DNA of 64,000 nucleotides from Flavobacteria bacterium BBFL7. GTDB taxonomy: Bacteria > Bacteroidota > Bacteroidia > Flavobacteriales > Flavobacteriaceae. The stretch lies in the NCBI GenBank assembly GCA_000153385.1, contig CH672375.1, positions 62,001 through 126,000 on the forward strand, written 5' to 3'. This document shows positions 9,301 to 17,127 of the stretch, one piece after another. Numbering within the stretch: position 1 is the first letter of the stretch; each line of letters begins with the position of its first letter. The notes beneath the pieces were generated by a model, which worked only from the letters and a program-made list of their open reading frames with translations, searched no databases and had not been told where the DNA came from. A program made the translations under genes and the position numbers.

Positions 9301-10107
9301 AAAATTGACGGTAAAGAACAATTTTTAGAACTAACAGATAAATATCTTCCATATAAATCTGTTCCTGGCTCATTAAATCATGCTATAGGTCTTGAAATAC
9401 CTTATGATAAAAATGATACCATGACTAATGATTTATTTATTTTAAAAGATGCAGCAACAGCTCCTAGTCAATATGATACAACTGCTTATATAACGGTTAA
9501 AGAAGATGCTTTTAAAGCAAAATTAACGACTAATCTTAAAGCTAGCACTTCATCTTATTTACGCAGTCTAGCAGACGAGGAAAATGATGAGCTTAAAAAG
9601 GATAACCTAAAATCATTCTTAGAAAATCGCTCAACAACTACATTTGATGTAGAAAAAATTGTAAAAGCTACTTATGACCATCAGTCTGACGGAATTGAAG
9701 TAGAAACAGAACTTAATCTATTATCTAAGCCAGGATCAATAGGTAAAATGAAAACCTTCCAATTACCTTTATTTTCAGTACCATACACACAAAGTATAAT
9801 TGCCGAGGATGAACGCAAGCACGACATACTATACCGTGATTATGAAGACACCTCATCTTATACTGAATCTATAACTATCGAGTTAGAAGAAGGTAAAAAG
9901 TTTATTGAAATTCCAGAAAGTAAATCGTTGAATTATAAAAAGCATAGTTACTCCATTACTTACAAAGAAATTGCACCCAATAAAATTGAGGTTAAAATTA
10001 TTTCTAAGCCTAGTTTAGAAGTCATTAAAGCTTCTGAATATGCAGACTTCAAGAACTTTGTAAAATCAGTTATTGAAACTAGAGAACAGTATTTAGCTTA
10101 TAAATAA
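6346..10107 (+). CDS. Secreted TPR / DUF3857 transglutaminase-like protein
   Basis: A very large 1253-residue protein. Residues 1-26 are a signal peptide ending near LQVGAQ. About residues 330-640 contain TPR-like helical pairs. A DUF3857 region follows (about 680-880, with VTSLNGIESIKEYNLGLG). A transglutaminase-like core comes next, with Cys938 in LGDCKDFST, His980 in FNHCIVK and Asp998 in ELTDKY, so the catalytic triad is complete. The C-terminus resembles the DUF3858-type beta domain. It is probably periplasmic or surface exposed. The family is common in Bacteroidota and its substrate is unknown. It is a single-gene unit with its own terminator; an early part (about 140-310) looks like a carbohydrate-binding-type beta domain. 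Confidence 0.85.
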   Translation: MQKNNLTIIKSLLIIFILGFSLQVGAQKSEKVVKLLLNNERAEALKLVEKLDQSDVENYYLKQIVLKENGEIANGYNYLEGLTNKENFEPYLFASWHETFLFSDYESQGFAPLELRRLQEIATPEFQNASLRDAYFYMKSIHSEVSRDFEQQKQFVASIKNIENWELVGPFENLNDSGLNITYAPEEMATSTKGFDTNGNGIVNWYVAPDNPLSPYKDFINHDEYGNKINYAQTFIQSDKEQRAVLHLGRGGIIKVFLNDVEILEDKEDVRTEIDAHQIEVTLQAGTNRLLIKSASSGTPYYIARFMNADGNVLQLGNDLSNKSYKKATAVSVDAKSLEHPMEAFFRNKLKSNPNDFVSFYGLYHSLQHNARYKETINLVKEQLQKNPQSSLLNTMLMNAYTESDQGDEALKVMENLMKNDPDYYQSLILEFADTEKLMNLDQQEFRKKMTAIQGATNLNTIDEMCDLFIALRNEEEKEAEKILDRLVEDERTTIKGLATYAGFYNSILNDEKRYEKILTDAHEKYHSWYIINNLAGIYSRENRKSEWENIMKTNLLRYDFYNNYLQRMVYVYNENKKYDESLKLINQGLKNYPDALRLRSLMGDTYLKLENKKEAIKWYEEKLERSLSDLSLRRKVYDLKGITDPMEKLKTKDHYEYIEKNRDSGMENNYGLNILLEENNLMLYSRGGVRYHGTIIYEVTSLNGIESIKEYNLGLGGNYIISKSEIVKKDKSIEPAERSGSSMVFNNLEIGDVIYLDYETEYYTYGRFYKDYDNVYNVKGYHPIKQYHLRVITESDRPLYHEVVNGKIPIKKYKTDGMQTYEWSIKDVAAITLAEDYMKNLVDQTEHIHISTLKDWKDISEWYSDLVRSQIEIEDEVTAAYNTIFPNGHKGKSDDEKAKAIYDYITDEFTYSYVSFKQSGYVPQKPSKTIKSKLGDCKDFSTLFVTLASMSDLDANLVLILTSDYGENALKLPSRDFNHCIVKTKIDGKEQFLELTDKYLPYKSVPGSLNHAIGLEIPYDKNDTMTNDLFILKDAATAPSQYDTTAYITVKEDAFKAKLTTNLKASTSSYLRSLADEENDELKKDNLKSFLENRSTTTFDVEKIVKATYDHQSDGIEVETELNLLSKPGSIGKMKTFQLPLFSVPYTQSIIAEDERKHDILYRDYEDTSSYTESITIELEEGKKFIEIPESKSLNYKKHSYSITYKEIAPNKIEVKIISKPSLEVIKASEYADFKNFVKSVIETREQYLAYK

Positions 10108-10131
10108 GCTCCATTTGTACTTGTAAATTTT

Positions 10132-10168
10132 AAAGAGGTTGTGAAATCATGACCTCTTTTTTTATTTT
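10132..10168 (+). terminator. Terminator of the DUF3857 gene
   Basis: Arms AAAGAGGT (10132-10139) and ACCTCTTT (10152-10159), followed directly by a T-rich tract to 10168. Confidence 0.8.
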
Positions 10169-10175
10169 AGAATCT

Positions 10176-10191
10176 CGCTTTCGCGAAAGCG
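10176..10191. repeat. 16-bp palindrome, copy 2 (intergenic)
   Basis: A perfect CGCTTTCGCGAAAGCG between a terminator and the start of the DUF2007 gene, 21 bp before its ATG, so it may lie in that gene's leader. Confidence 0.97.
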
Positions 10192-10212
10192 TCATCATAA
10201 CCACCCATCCAT

Positions 10213-10869
10213 ATGCAAGAAGAATATTCAATTTTCAGAAGATTTCCAACCCTAGAACTAGCCGTCGAAATAAAAGAATTATTAGAAAATAATAACATCG
10301 ATGTTATACTCGATGATAACGTTCCACCTGTAGATGTTACCTTTTCAGGAAGTACCATACAGCACAAAATAGAACTGCGTATTGCTGAAGAGAATTTTAA
10401 TCGTGCTGAAGAAATTCTAGAGCAACATTCTAATGCTGTACTCGATGACATTGATAAAGATTACTACTTGTTTTCATTTAATAATGAAGAACTGTATGAT
10501 GTTTTACTGAAGTCTGATGAATGGAGTAGCTTAGATTTCGTGCTCGCACAAAAAGTATTAAAAGAGCGTGGTCAGTCTATAGATAAAGAATTACTAACCT
10601 CACTTAAAAAGCAACGACTAGAGGAACTTGCACAGCCAGATAAAAACCAAGGACCATGGATTATCGCAGGCTACATTTTTTCTTTTTTAGGTGGGTTTTT
10701 AGGTCTAATCATTGGATATTTTCTTTGGACATCTAAAAAAACACTACCTAACGGTCAAAAGGTTGATTCATACTCTTTAAGCGATAGGAAACATGGAAAA
10801 AGGATCTTTTACATAGGTGTAATTATTGCACCGATAGTATTGTTGATGAAAATTTTAAGCTATTTCTAA
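10213..10869 (+). CDS. DUF2007-domain membrane protein
   Basis: A 218-residue protein. Residues 1-80 resemble the DUF2007 ferredoxin-like signal-transducing domain (FPTLELAVEIKELLENNNID, then ELRIAEENFNRAEEIL). A helical linker follows. Two membrane segments lie at about 150-172 and 197-215, with the linker DRKHGKR between them. It is likely an inner membrane protein with a cytosolic sensor-like domain. No function is known. The ATG at 10213 follows the palindrome by 21 bp. It is separated from the DUF3050 gene by about 100 bp. Confidence 0.72.
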   Translation: MQEEYSIFRRFPTLELAVEIKELLENNNIDVILDDNVPPVDVTFSGSTIQHKIELRIAEENFNRAEEILEQHSNAVLDDIDKDYYLFSFNNEELYDVLLKSDEWSSLDFVLAQKVLKERGQSIDKELLTSLKKQRLEELAQPDKNQGPWIIAGYIFSFLGGFLGLIIGYFLWTSKKTLPNGQKVDSYSLSDRKHGKRIFYIGVIIAPIVLLMKILSYF

Positions 10870-10930
10870 ATCACTTTTAAGGAAATTTTAAAACAACTAC
10901 ACAAATCAGGACGTAAGTTGCTGTTTCTTT

Positions 10931-10950
10931 TTACAACTACATTGTTGTAA
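10931..10950. promoter_or_regulatory. Inverted repeat upstream of the DUF3050 gene
   Basis: TTACAAC (10931-10937) and GTTGTAA (10944-10950), with 6 bp between, 18 bp before the ATG. This could be an operator or a leader hairpin. Confidence 0.35.
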
Positions 10951-10968
10951 TTATTGAACAGCTTTTAA

Positions 10969-11760
10969 ATGGATCATATACAACATATAGAACATCAAAT
11001 TTCTGATTTGAGAATTCAATTGCAACAGCATCAACTATACAGTAACTTGACTAGTATGGATGATGTAAAGGTTTTTATGGAAAATCATGTTTATGCTGTT
11101 TGGGATTTTATGTCTTTATTGAAATCATTACAACTTCAATTGACTAATGTTACCACGCCATGGACTCCTGCGCACAATCCTACTCTAGCCCGTTTTATAA
11201 ATGAAATTGTGCATGGTGAAGAAAGTGATATTAATGAACTAGGTGAACCTAAAAGTCATTTTGAAATGTATCTGGAAGCCATGGAACAAGTTGGCGCTGA
11301 CACGAGTAAGATAGAAAGCTTTATAAAATCTATTCAATCTGGTATACCTGTAGAGTCATCATTAAGAAATAGTTTATTAGGTGATCATATTATTGATTTT
11401 GTGCAATTCACTTTTGATATTATCGAGACTGGTAAATCACACTTGATAGCATCGGCATTTACTTTTGGAAGAGAAGATGTCATCCCTGATATGTTTATAG
11501 AAATACTTAAAACATCAGATGCTGAAAATAGCAAATTCAACAAACTGCGCTACTATCTAGAAAGGCATATAGAGCTAGATGGAGATGAACATGGCCCTTT
11601 ATCATTACTTATGGTTCAAGAACTATGTGGTGAGGATGACATAAAGTGGAATGAAACGTTAACCGTAGCAAAACTAGCGTTGGAAAAAAGAATCGCACTA
11701 TGGGATGCTATTAATGAATTAGTTACTCAAAAAACGATGCAAGTGTCTTATAGTCTCTAG
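10969..11760 (+). CDS. DUF3050-family protein (haem-oxygenase-like fold)
   Basis: A 263-residue helical protein that matches what I know of DUF3050: [18 protein letters not shown] near the N-terminus, [10 protein letters not shown], then [17 protein letters not shown]. The family is placed in the haem-oxygenase-like superfamily, which includes diiron oxidases, and the His and Glu residues in these helices are candidate metal ligands. No enzymatic role is established for this branch. It is cytosolic with no signal peptide. Its TAG stop overlaps the TAG stop of the convergent thioredoxin-fold gene within a CTAG. Confidence 0.75.
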   Translation: MDHIQHIEHQISDLRIQLQQHQLYSNLTSMDDVKVFMENHVYAVWDFMSLLKSLQLQLTNVTTPWTPAHNPTLARFINEIVHGEESDINELGEPKSHFEMYLEAMEQVGADTSKIESFIKSIQSGIPVESSLRNSLLGDHIIDFVQFTFDIIETGKSHLIASAFTFGREDVIPDMFIEILKTSDAENSKFNKLRYYLERHIELDGDEHGPLSLLMVQELCGEDDIKWNETLTVAKLALEKRIALWDAINELVTQKTMQVSYSL

Positions 11761-13109
11761 AATCGTTGAGCTAGCTCCTTTTGCCAAATTTTCACTAATG
11801 ATATATTTTCAATTGGGTTAAATTCCTGAAGGTTAGCGTCTACATTAAAGCTAATTATATTTCCATTTTCATCAACCTTTATAACTTTAGGTACATATCC
11901 TATACTTAAACCTTTTAATAGTTTTCTAGCCTCTTTAGGGCTAGTACTTAAATGGGATCCTGCAATTTGAGATTTAATAAAAACTTCTTGAAATACAGCC
12001 CTAACACGATCAGTACCTAATCCTATAGTGATAAATCGAGCATCTTCTCCACGATGTTTTAAATAAAATGAATTCCAGTTTAAAAAGTTATGATCTAAAT
12101 GAGCATCTTCTGGAGCATATAAAAACATATATACTGTTCTACCTTTTGTTTTGGTTAGGTCTATCTCTTTGTTATAAAAATCTGTTGTATTGGGATAAGG
12201 AAATGGACTTCCTATTTCTAACCTATTTCGTTTATTAAAAAGGTTTTTTACAGATCCATAATAAAATGATGTACTGGAAAACCTTTTAAGTAGCTTCATG
12301 TAGATTTCACTATGTGGATTCCTTTTATAAATTTCGTCTATCCAGATAGAGGATAAATTAAATTTAAGAATTCGTGAATCTATATTCTTTACTTCTTCCT
12401 TCATGCTATCATAATCTTCATGAGAATTGACTTTAAGATATTGATAAGCAAGACTTAACTTAAAATAATCCCTATAATTGAAATGATCTTTCTCAATATC
12501 ATAATCCATATCAGGAAAACGATTTAAATCTAACAATGTAAAATCTAATTTTTTATGACGCAATAGCTCATAAAACACGTTATGATATGCTTTATAATAA
12601 TCCCAATACTTCTTTTCATCTTCTATAAATTGCTCTGTAAGACCTAAGGAACTAGCAATGTTTACCATACTGTCTTCCTTACTTTCTATAAGTAACTCAA
12701 CTTTTTTTCTGTCTAAATTTTTAAAATCAGCATCGCGCTCGAGTTCTTCTAATAACCGAGTCCTATCTAATATGTAATTATTTTTAATAGCTCCTTTCTC
12801 ACCTACAAAATAAAAACTATACTTATCTAACTCCTGCCCTAATACTATTGTAAAAGTATCTTCTTCTTCAAAATGTAACGGTACTTGATGATCTAACCAG
12901 TTGATAAACTGAAAACCTTCGTAAGGAAAATCTCCATTTTCCAATGCCTCTAGAGAGGTTCCAAAATCTAAACCTGGTTGACCAAACCATACAAATTCAT
13001 CGTAAGTAAGTGTGTCAGTGTATTCTAAGGTTAAGTTTACAGGTACTTTATTTTGAGATTGAACCAAAGAAAAACTCAAACAAGACATCATGAAAAGAAA
13101 GAATCTCAT
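11757..13109 (-). CDS. Secreted thioredoxin-fold (TlpA-like) protein without CxxC
   Basis: A 450-residue exported protein with a signal peptide at 1-18 (ending SLVQSQ). The middle is mainly helical. The last ~140 residues have a TlpA/thioredoxin-like pattern: [29 protein letters not shown], then [17 protein letters not shown]. The place where CxxC normally sits reads APEDAH, so it should not be redox active. Its start overlaps the stop of the DUF1704 gene by 1 bp (TAATG), making it the last gene of a four-gene operon. The function is unknown; it may be a binding or scaffold partner. Confidence 0.65.
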   Translation of the reverse strand: MRFFLFMMSCLSFSLVQSQNKVPVNLTLEYTDTLTYDEFVWFGQPGLDFGTSLEALENGDFPYEGFQFINWLDHQVPLHFEEEDTFTIVLGQELDKYSFYFVGEKGAIKNNYILDRTRLLEELERDADFKNLDRKKVELLIESKEDSMVNIASSLGLTEQFIEDEKKYWDYYKAYHNVFYELLRHKKLDFTLLDLNRFPDMDYDIEKDHFNYRDYFKLSLAYQYLKVNSHEDYDSMKEEVKNIDSRILKFNLSSIWIDEIYKRNPHSEIYMKLLKRFSSTSFYYGSVKNLFNKRNRLEIGSPFPYPNTTDFYNKEIDLTKTKGRTVYMFLYAPEDAHLDHNFLNWNSFYLKHRGEDARFITIGLGTDRVRAVFQEVFIKSQIAGSHLSTSPKEARKLLKGLSIGYVPKVIKVDENGNIISFNVDANLQEFNPIENISLVKIWQKELAQRF

Positions 13110-14305
13110 TATTTTAAATTTTTTAATATAAAATCTATGGTAGGTTCTATAGTCGGTTCTAATTGAAGAGATCGTGACTTATACTTTGCAGGTGTTGCCA
13201 GACCTTGGTTCAATAAAGTCGTAACTACTGGAGCATATTCAATAGAGCATTTTCCCATCATTAACGGATCTAATGATACATCATTATTATAGCGATCATA
13301 TATTTTTTTGAGACCTGATAAATAAAGAGCGTCTTTAGTAAAGCCACCACCACGATGAACTCGCAAGGTAATATTAAATGCTTTTTCTTTATGTAGCTTA
13401 TATTGATTATGGATGAGATCAAACGTATCTGCAAAAGAATATCCTTTAGTTAATGAATCAACCGCAATCACACGATATGCTAACTCATGTAATCTAGTCA
13501 TTGTCAGATTACCACTTAAATATTCAGACATGACAGCGAGGCCTTCTTGAGTCTCTACATTATTAGGAAAACCGTTACTGAAAACTTTTAAAGGTTGTTC
13601 TAAGGCATTAAATGTTGTTACTAAATGCACTCCTATTTCATGATGTCCTAGTAATTCAAGCTCATGCTTAGAAAACTTTTGATTTTTTTTGAGATATAGA
13701 CTTTGCTCATTATTAGAAACCATAGCTGCAGCGCTCATCGCTGAACTGGTTTTTATAGAAAAATCAAATCCGTACTGATCTCTGAAGTTTTTAAAGTATT
13801 CAATCGCATCATCAGTAGATAACGTTTTTTCAAATAAAGCCTTTTCAGAAACAGGCACTTGATGATGCAAGATAAACTTTGCATTATCTACCATCTTTTC
13901 TGTAGGCGTACCGAAAAAACGTAAGCTATTAAAGTAGAACTTATTACCAGGTTCTTTAATCGTCTCAATACATTGTACTAAACCACTATAGGTATAAATA
14001 ATGTCTTTATATAAACTATGTATCGACTCATCTTCAATACGTTCTAGACGTTGTGAAAAAAAGAGTCGATGTAATTTATATGGTTTAAATTTTACCTTAC
14101 GATACTTAAAATCAGGCTGATAGTTGAACTTTTCTTTAAAGAATTTTTTTCGTTCCAGCGCTATATTGAGAGGATTAATATAAGCTAGTAATTCAATATT
14201 GCGTACTAATCGATGTACGTTTGCATCAATATCATAAATAGCCGCGTGACTAGAATTAGATCCTTTAAACAATACGTTCGTGCCTTTCATAAAATCTGTG
14301 CGCAT
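13109..14305 (-). CDS. DUF1704 (QEGLA motif) zinc metallopeptidase
   Basis: A 398-residue member of the DUF1704 family, annotated in databases as flavohemoglobin expression-modulating QEGLA motif protein and related to the eukaryotic MATCAP tyrosine carboxypeptidases. The zinc site HEIGVH is at 222-227 and the family signature TQEGLAVMSEYLSG at 252-265 supplies the third ligand. It is cytosolic. Two starts are possible: 14305 (MRTDFMKG) or 14290 (MKGTN); both overlap the upstream amidohydrolase gene, by 41 or 26 bp. Third gene of the ATP-grasp / amidohydrolase / DUF1704 / TlpA-like operon. Its substrate in bacteria is unknown; C-terminal trimming of a peptide is the simplest guess. Confidence 0.85.
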   Translation of the reverse strand: MRTDFMKGTNVLFKGSNSSHAAIYDIDANVHRLVRNIELLAYINPLNIALERKKFFKEKFNYQPDFKYRKVKFKPYKLHRLFFSQRLERIEDESIHSLYKDIIYTYSGLVQCIETIKEPGNKFYFNSLRFFGTPTEKMVDNAKFILHHQVPVSEKALFEKTLSTDDAIEYFKNFRDQYGFDFSIKTSSAMSAAAMVSNNEQSLYLKKNQKFSKHELELLGHHEIGVHLVTTFNALEQPLKVFSNGFPNNVETQEGLAVMSEYLSGNLTMTRLHELAYRVIAVDSLTKGYSFADTFDLIHNQYKLHKEKAFNITLRVHRGGGFTKDALYLSGLKKIYDRYNNDVSLDPLMMGKCSIEYAPVVTTLLNQGLATPAKYKSRSLQLEPTIEPTIDFILKNLK

Positions 14306-15101
14306 GCGCCTGTATATAGTACTTAAATTGGTCTTTTACTGCATGAACAACTTCGGGATAAATCACACCAGAGTCTTCATCACAATAAACTTTAGCTATT
14401 TCGGTTGCGAGAACTAGTGTATTTAAAGAATTAGAGGTCACATATTTTAAAAAGTACCCATTCCCTTGGAACACATCATTAATTTCACAACTCACTTCCT
14501 GCTCGATAGGTAATTCTATTTTATCTAGTATTTCCTTCCATTGCTGGACATCGTGGACATATTTATCTTGATCAATATTATGAGTACCTAAATTAAAAAT
14601 AGGCACCTTGCGTTCCCACCTATTCTTGTTATAGGAATGTACATCATAAAACACAGTAGACCCAAACATTTCTTCAAGCTTAACTATCAAGGATAGTACC
14701 ACTCTATAAAAATTGTTATGTTTTAAAATGGCTTGATCTTTTTGCTTTCGCGAAAGCGGTTTTCTCCACAACTCTTTGCCCCAAGCTGTCTCATAGATAG
14801 CCTCTAACGGATCTCTATTTAAATCATATTCAAATCTAGAATCGTGTGCTATAAGAGTAATGGGTAATCCAGAAATCATCTCGCCAGTGCATGGATCTTC
14901 TTCATACCATCTATCGTGAGAAGTATGCATACAATTATCCCACAATTGCTTTTGAAAATGATGTCCATCATGCACTGCAGCACATACATATGGAACGTAT
15001 TTATCTATTTTAATAGAAAATGAATAGTCACTAGCTACGGCATGAAATCGTTCTTCGCGCTCAATCTTTATGAGCATTTCAGTAATACTTAACTTAAGCA
15101 T
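14265..15101 (-). CDS. N-formylglutamate amidohydrolase-like protein
   Basis: A 278-residue protein of the N-formylglutamate amidohydrolase family, zinc-dependent hydrolases of N-acyl glutamate-type substrates. Typical blocks are AAVHDGHHF (41-49), DLNRDP (93-98), DVHSYN (153-158) and LGTHN (171-175). Histidine-degradation genes are absent, so hutG is not an appropriate name. The gene overlaps the upstream ATP-grasp gene by 8 bp and the downstream DUF1704 gene by at least 26 bp. A copy of the genomic palindrome lies inside the frame and encodes PLSRKQ (115-120). I infer that it acts on the product or by-product of the ATP-grasp enzyme. Confidence 0.83.
   Translation of the reverse strand: MLKLSITEMLIKIEREERFHAVASDYSFSIKIDKYVPYVCAAVHDGHHFQKQLWDNCMHTSHDRWYEEDPCTGEMISGLPITLIAHDSRFEYDLNRDPLEAIYETAWGKELWRKPLSRKQKDQAILKHNNFYRVVLSLIVKLEEMFGSTVFYDVHSYNKNRWERKVPIFNLGTHNIDQDKYVHDVQQWKEILDKIELPIEQEVSCEINDVFQGNGYFLKYVTSNSLNTLVLATEIAKVYCDEDSGVIYPEVVHAVKDQFKYYIQAHAHRFYERHERIV
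14744..14757. repeat. 14-bp palindrome core, copy 3 (in the amidohydrolase gene)
   Basis: GCTTTCGCGAAAGC inside the reading frame, read on the minus strand as L-S-R-K within KPLSRKQK. Confidence 0.95.
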
Positions 15102-16125
15102 TGCGTATGGAGCTTTTTAATTTATCTCTTCTCTCTAAAGCTAGTATTTTTTCACCTACCACTTCTTCAAAAAAGTCTACAACTTTACATTGCAATTTTA
15201 CTTTAGAAACCTTGTTAATATAAGTGATTCCTCCAGGTGACATCACATTTACCTCTACTAGCATACCATTTATCACATCGATACCTACAAAGTAAAGTCC
15301 ATCCTTTACAAGTTTGCGGCCTATTTTATTACATAGATTCTTTTCGGCCTTAGTTAACTGGTGACGTTGAAACGTCCCACCAGCACTAATGTTGGAGCGA
15401 TGATCTTCGTCTCCAGGCACACGCTTAACGGCTCCTATAGGTTTACCATTAAGTAATAAAATACGTGTATCACCTTGGTCTGCTCCTTCTATATAATCTT
15501 GCAGAATCACATAATTAGTCGTTCCATCTTTATTATCAATATAAAAGTCCAATAAAGAATTCACATTGTGCATTGCATTTTTCTCAATCATAATAACGCC
15601 ACTACCACCGAAACCGTTTAAAGGTTTCATAATCATACGTTCTTTAGGATTGTCTTTTATGACACTTTTTAAGTATTCTTTATTTTTTGAAACATGCGTT
15701 GCCGGAATAATCTCATTATTGGGATCTTCAAAGCATGCGGTATATAATTTGTTATTTGCTTCTCGCAATCCTTCAATATCATTGACTATAAAAACGTCAT
15801 CCTTAACAGAGTCTAAAAAGTTTAAGGCTATCGGATCTAACGGCGGATTTGCCCTCATCATAATAATATCAAAGCCTGCAAGTGGAAGCATTTTTTCTTT
15901 AAGTTCTACTTGCTTGTAAAAAGACTTAAATTGTGCAGGCACCTTATCCATCTTTTTAATAACACTAGAAAAAGCATATGCTATACTGTCTCTAATGGTA
16001 AGATTTGCCGGTGTGGCAACAGCAACTTTATGGCCTCGTTTTACACATTCATGAATTATCGCTAGTGTAGAATCGTGTTCTGGTTGTATCTCGTCCCACG
16101 GATACATTATGAAACAAATATTCAT
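15094..16125 (-). CDS. GshB-like ATP-grasp ligase
   Basis: A 343-residue ATP-grasp enzyme close to glutathione synthetase (GshB). It shows MRANPPLD (90-97), the glycine-rich ATP loop KPLNGFGGSG (167-176), GDTRILLLNGKPIGAVKRVP, and EVNVMSPGG (291-299), which aligns with the NVTSP block of GshB. ATP-grasp ligases couple a carboxylate to an amine or thiol. No gshA is seen, and the company of an amidohydrolase and a DUF1704 peptidase argues for a different peptide product. It is the first gene of the operon; the 119 bp upstream should hold the promoter. Overlap with the next gene is 8 bp. Confidence 0.85.
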   Translation of the reverse strand: MNICFIMYPWDEIQPEHDSTLAIIHECVKRGHKVAVATPANLTIRDSIAYAFSSVIKKMDKVPAQFKSFYKQVELKEKMLPLAGFDIIMMRANPPLDPIALNFLDSVKDDVFIVNDIEGLREANNKLYTACFEDPNNEIIPATHVSKNKEYLKSVIKDNPKERMIMKPLNGFGGSGVIMIEKNAMHNVNSLLDFYIDNKDGTTNYVILQDYIEGADQGDTRILLLNGKPIGAVKRVPGDEDHRSNISAGGTFQRHQLTKAEKNLCNKIGRKLVKDGLYFVGIDVINGMLVEVNVMSPGGITYINKVSKVKLQCKVVDFFEEVVGEKILALERRDKLKSSIRNA

Positions 16126-16244
16126 GTTTTGATTTTTAGTTGGTAGTGCTTAAAACTAAGAAGAAAATCTGATAGTAACCAGAGTCGTAATCGAATAATA
16201 AGCCTTTTTTAACAGCAGTATCTTGAAGGTAAAAAACTTAGGAC

Positions 16245-17123
16245 TTAATTGCCGGTAACGATAATATTGTCAACATAGAAAAACTCATCTCCAGACCAGT
16301 TTTGAAACCTTACCTTGATGACTAGAGTAGAACCACTTAAACCTGTTTGAGTTACGGTATCATCTGGAAAGAAAGGTGCGCTTCCTGCTCCACCACTGAC
16401 ATAATAAGGTATTAATGTGTGATGAGTAGTACCATTACCATTAAAATCGGTAATGGTCACAAATGCTCCGCCATCTATGGAATATGATACATCTATATAA
16501 TCGTTAACCGTATTAGTATCATCAGTACTATGCAAAGATGGATTATATTCTAACTCACCTGTACCACTTAAATCAATACTAAACGATATATTAGAGTAAC
16601 CACTAATGTTAATGGATTGAGTATCTAGTTCAATAGGACCATTAGTATCGTTAATCTCCAAGACACCAGACTGTGTTTCCACATAATCTGATGATGCTAG
16701 ACTTCCATAAATATCGTTTAAAGTCCATTTTGAAACCGAAGCCGGATAATCTCCTGAATTACCAGATCCATTAATTCCAGTACCAGAAGAATAGCTTTCA
16801 AAATCTTCTGAGAACAAAATTATAGGATCTAAAGTTAGACAGTTTATTTTTTGCCATACGTCTTGTTGTCCATCATAAATCTCGAGACATCTAACGCCAC
16901 TAGCATAAGACACAAAAACGATGGTTCCTTCAGATTGAGGTGTAGTTGTAATTAGACCTCTTTGAGATTCTGTCACAAGAGGTAAAGATAGTCCGCCAAA
17001 TCCTACTGTATTTTGACCATAAATATCTAGAGCAGATGCTGCGTTAGGCAAATCAGTATTAATACCAACTTGTGCAGTGGATATAATAGGTAGTATAAGA
17101 AAGAATAGAATTAAATGTTTCAT
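16245..17123 (-). CDS. Secreted VGINT-module protein, short form
   Basis: I choose the ATG at 17123, not one 18 bp earlier, because it begins a clean signal peptide (MKHLILFFLILPIISTAQ) and leaves 4 bp after the upstream gene. The mature N-terminus QVGINTDLPNAASALDIYG is a module shared with two other proteins in the window. Next come GLSLPLVTESQRG and CLEIYDGQQDVWQKINC. The C-terminal half is a beta-sandwich-like region with ISFSIDLSGTGELEY and FFYVDNIIVTGN. It has no type IX C-terminal domain. It probably forms an operon with the Calx-beta gene upstream. The function is unknown. Confidence 0.7.
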   Translation of the reverse strand: MKHLILFFLILPIISTAQVGINTDLPNAASALDIYGQNTVGFGGLSLPLVTESQRGLITTTPQSEGTIVFVSYASGVRCLEIYDGQQDVWQKINCLTLDPIILFSEDFESYSSGTGINGSGNSGDYPASVSKWTLNDIYGSLASSDYVETQSGVLEINDTNGPIELDTQSINISGYSNISFSIDLSGTGELEYNPSLHSTDDTNTVNDYIDVSYSIDGGAFVTITDFNGNGTTHHTLIPYYVSGGAGSAPFFPDDTVTQTGLSGSTLVIKVRFQNWSGDEFFYVDNIIVTGN

Positions 17124-17127
17124 AACA

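Noticed and set aside
14265-15101. Calling the amidohydrolase hutG
   Set aside because: No histidine-degradation genes are near and the operon context is different.
15566-15919. Hydrophobic frame opposite the ATP-grasp gene
   Set aside because: It lies wholly within a well-supported gene on the other strand.
15094-16125. Calling the ATP-grasp gene gshB
   Set aside because: Similarity to GshB is clear, but no gshA is present and the operon partners are not glutathione genes, so the symbol would imply a function that is not shown.
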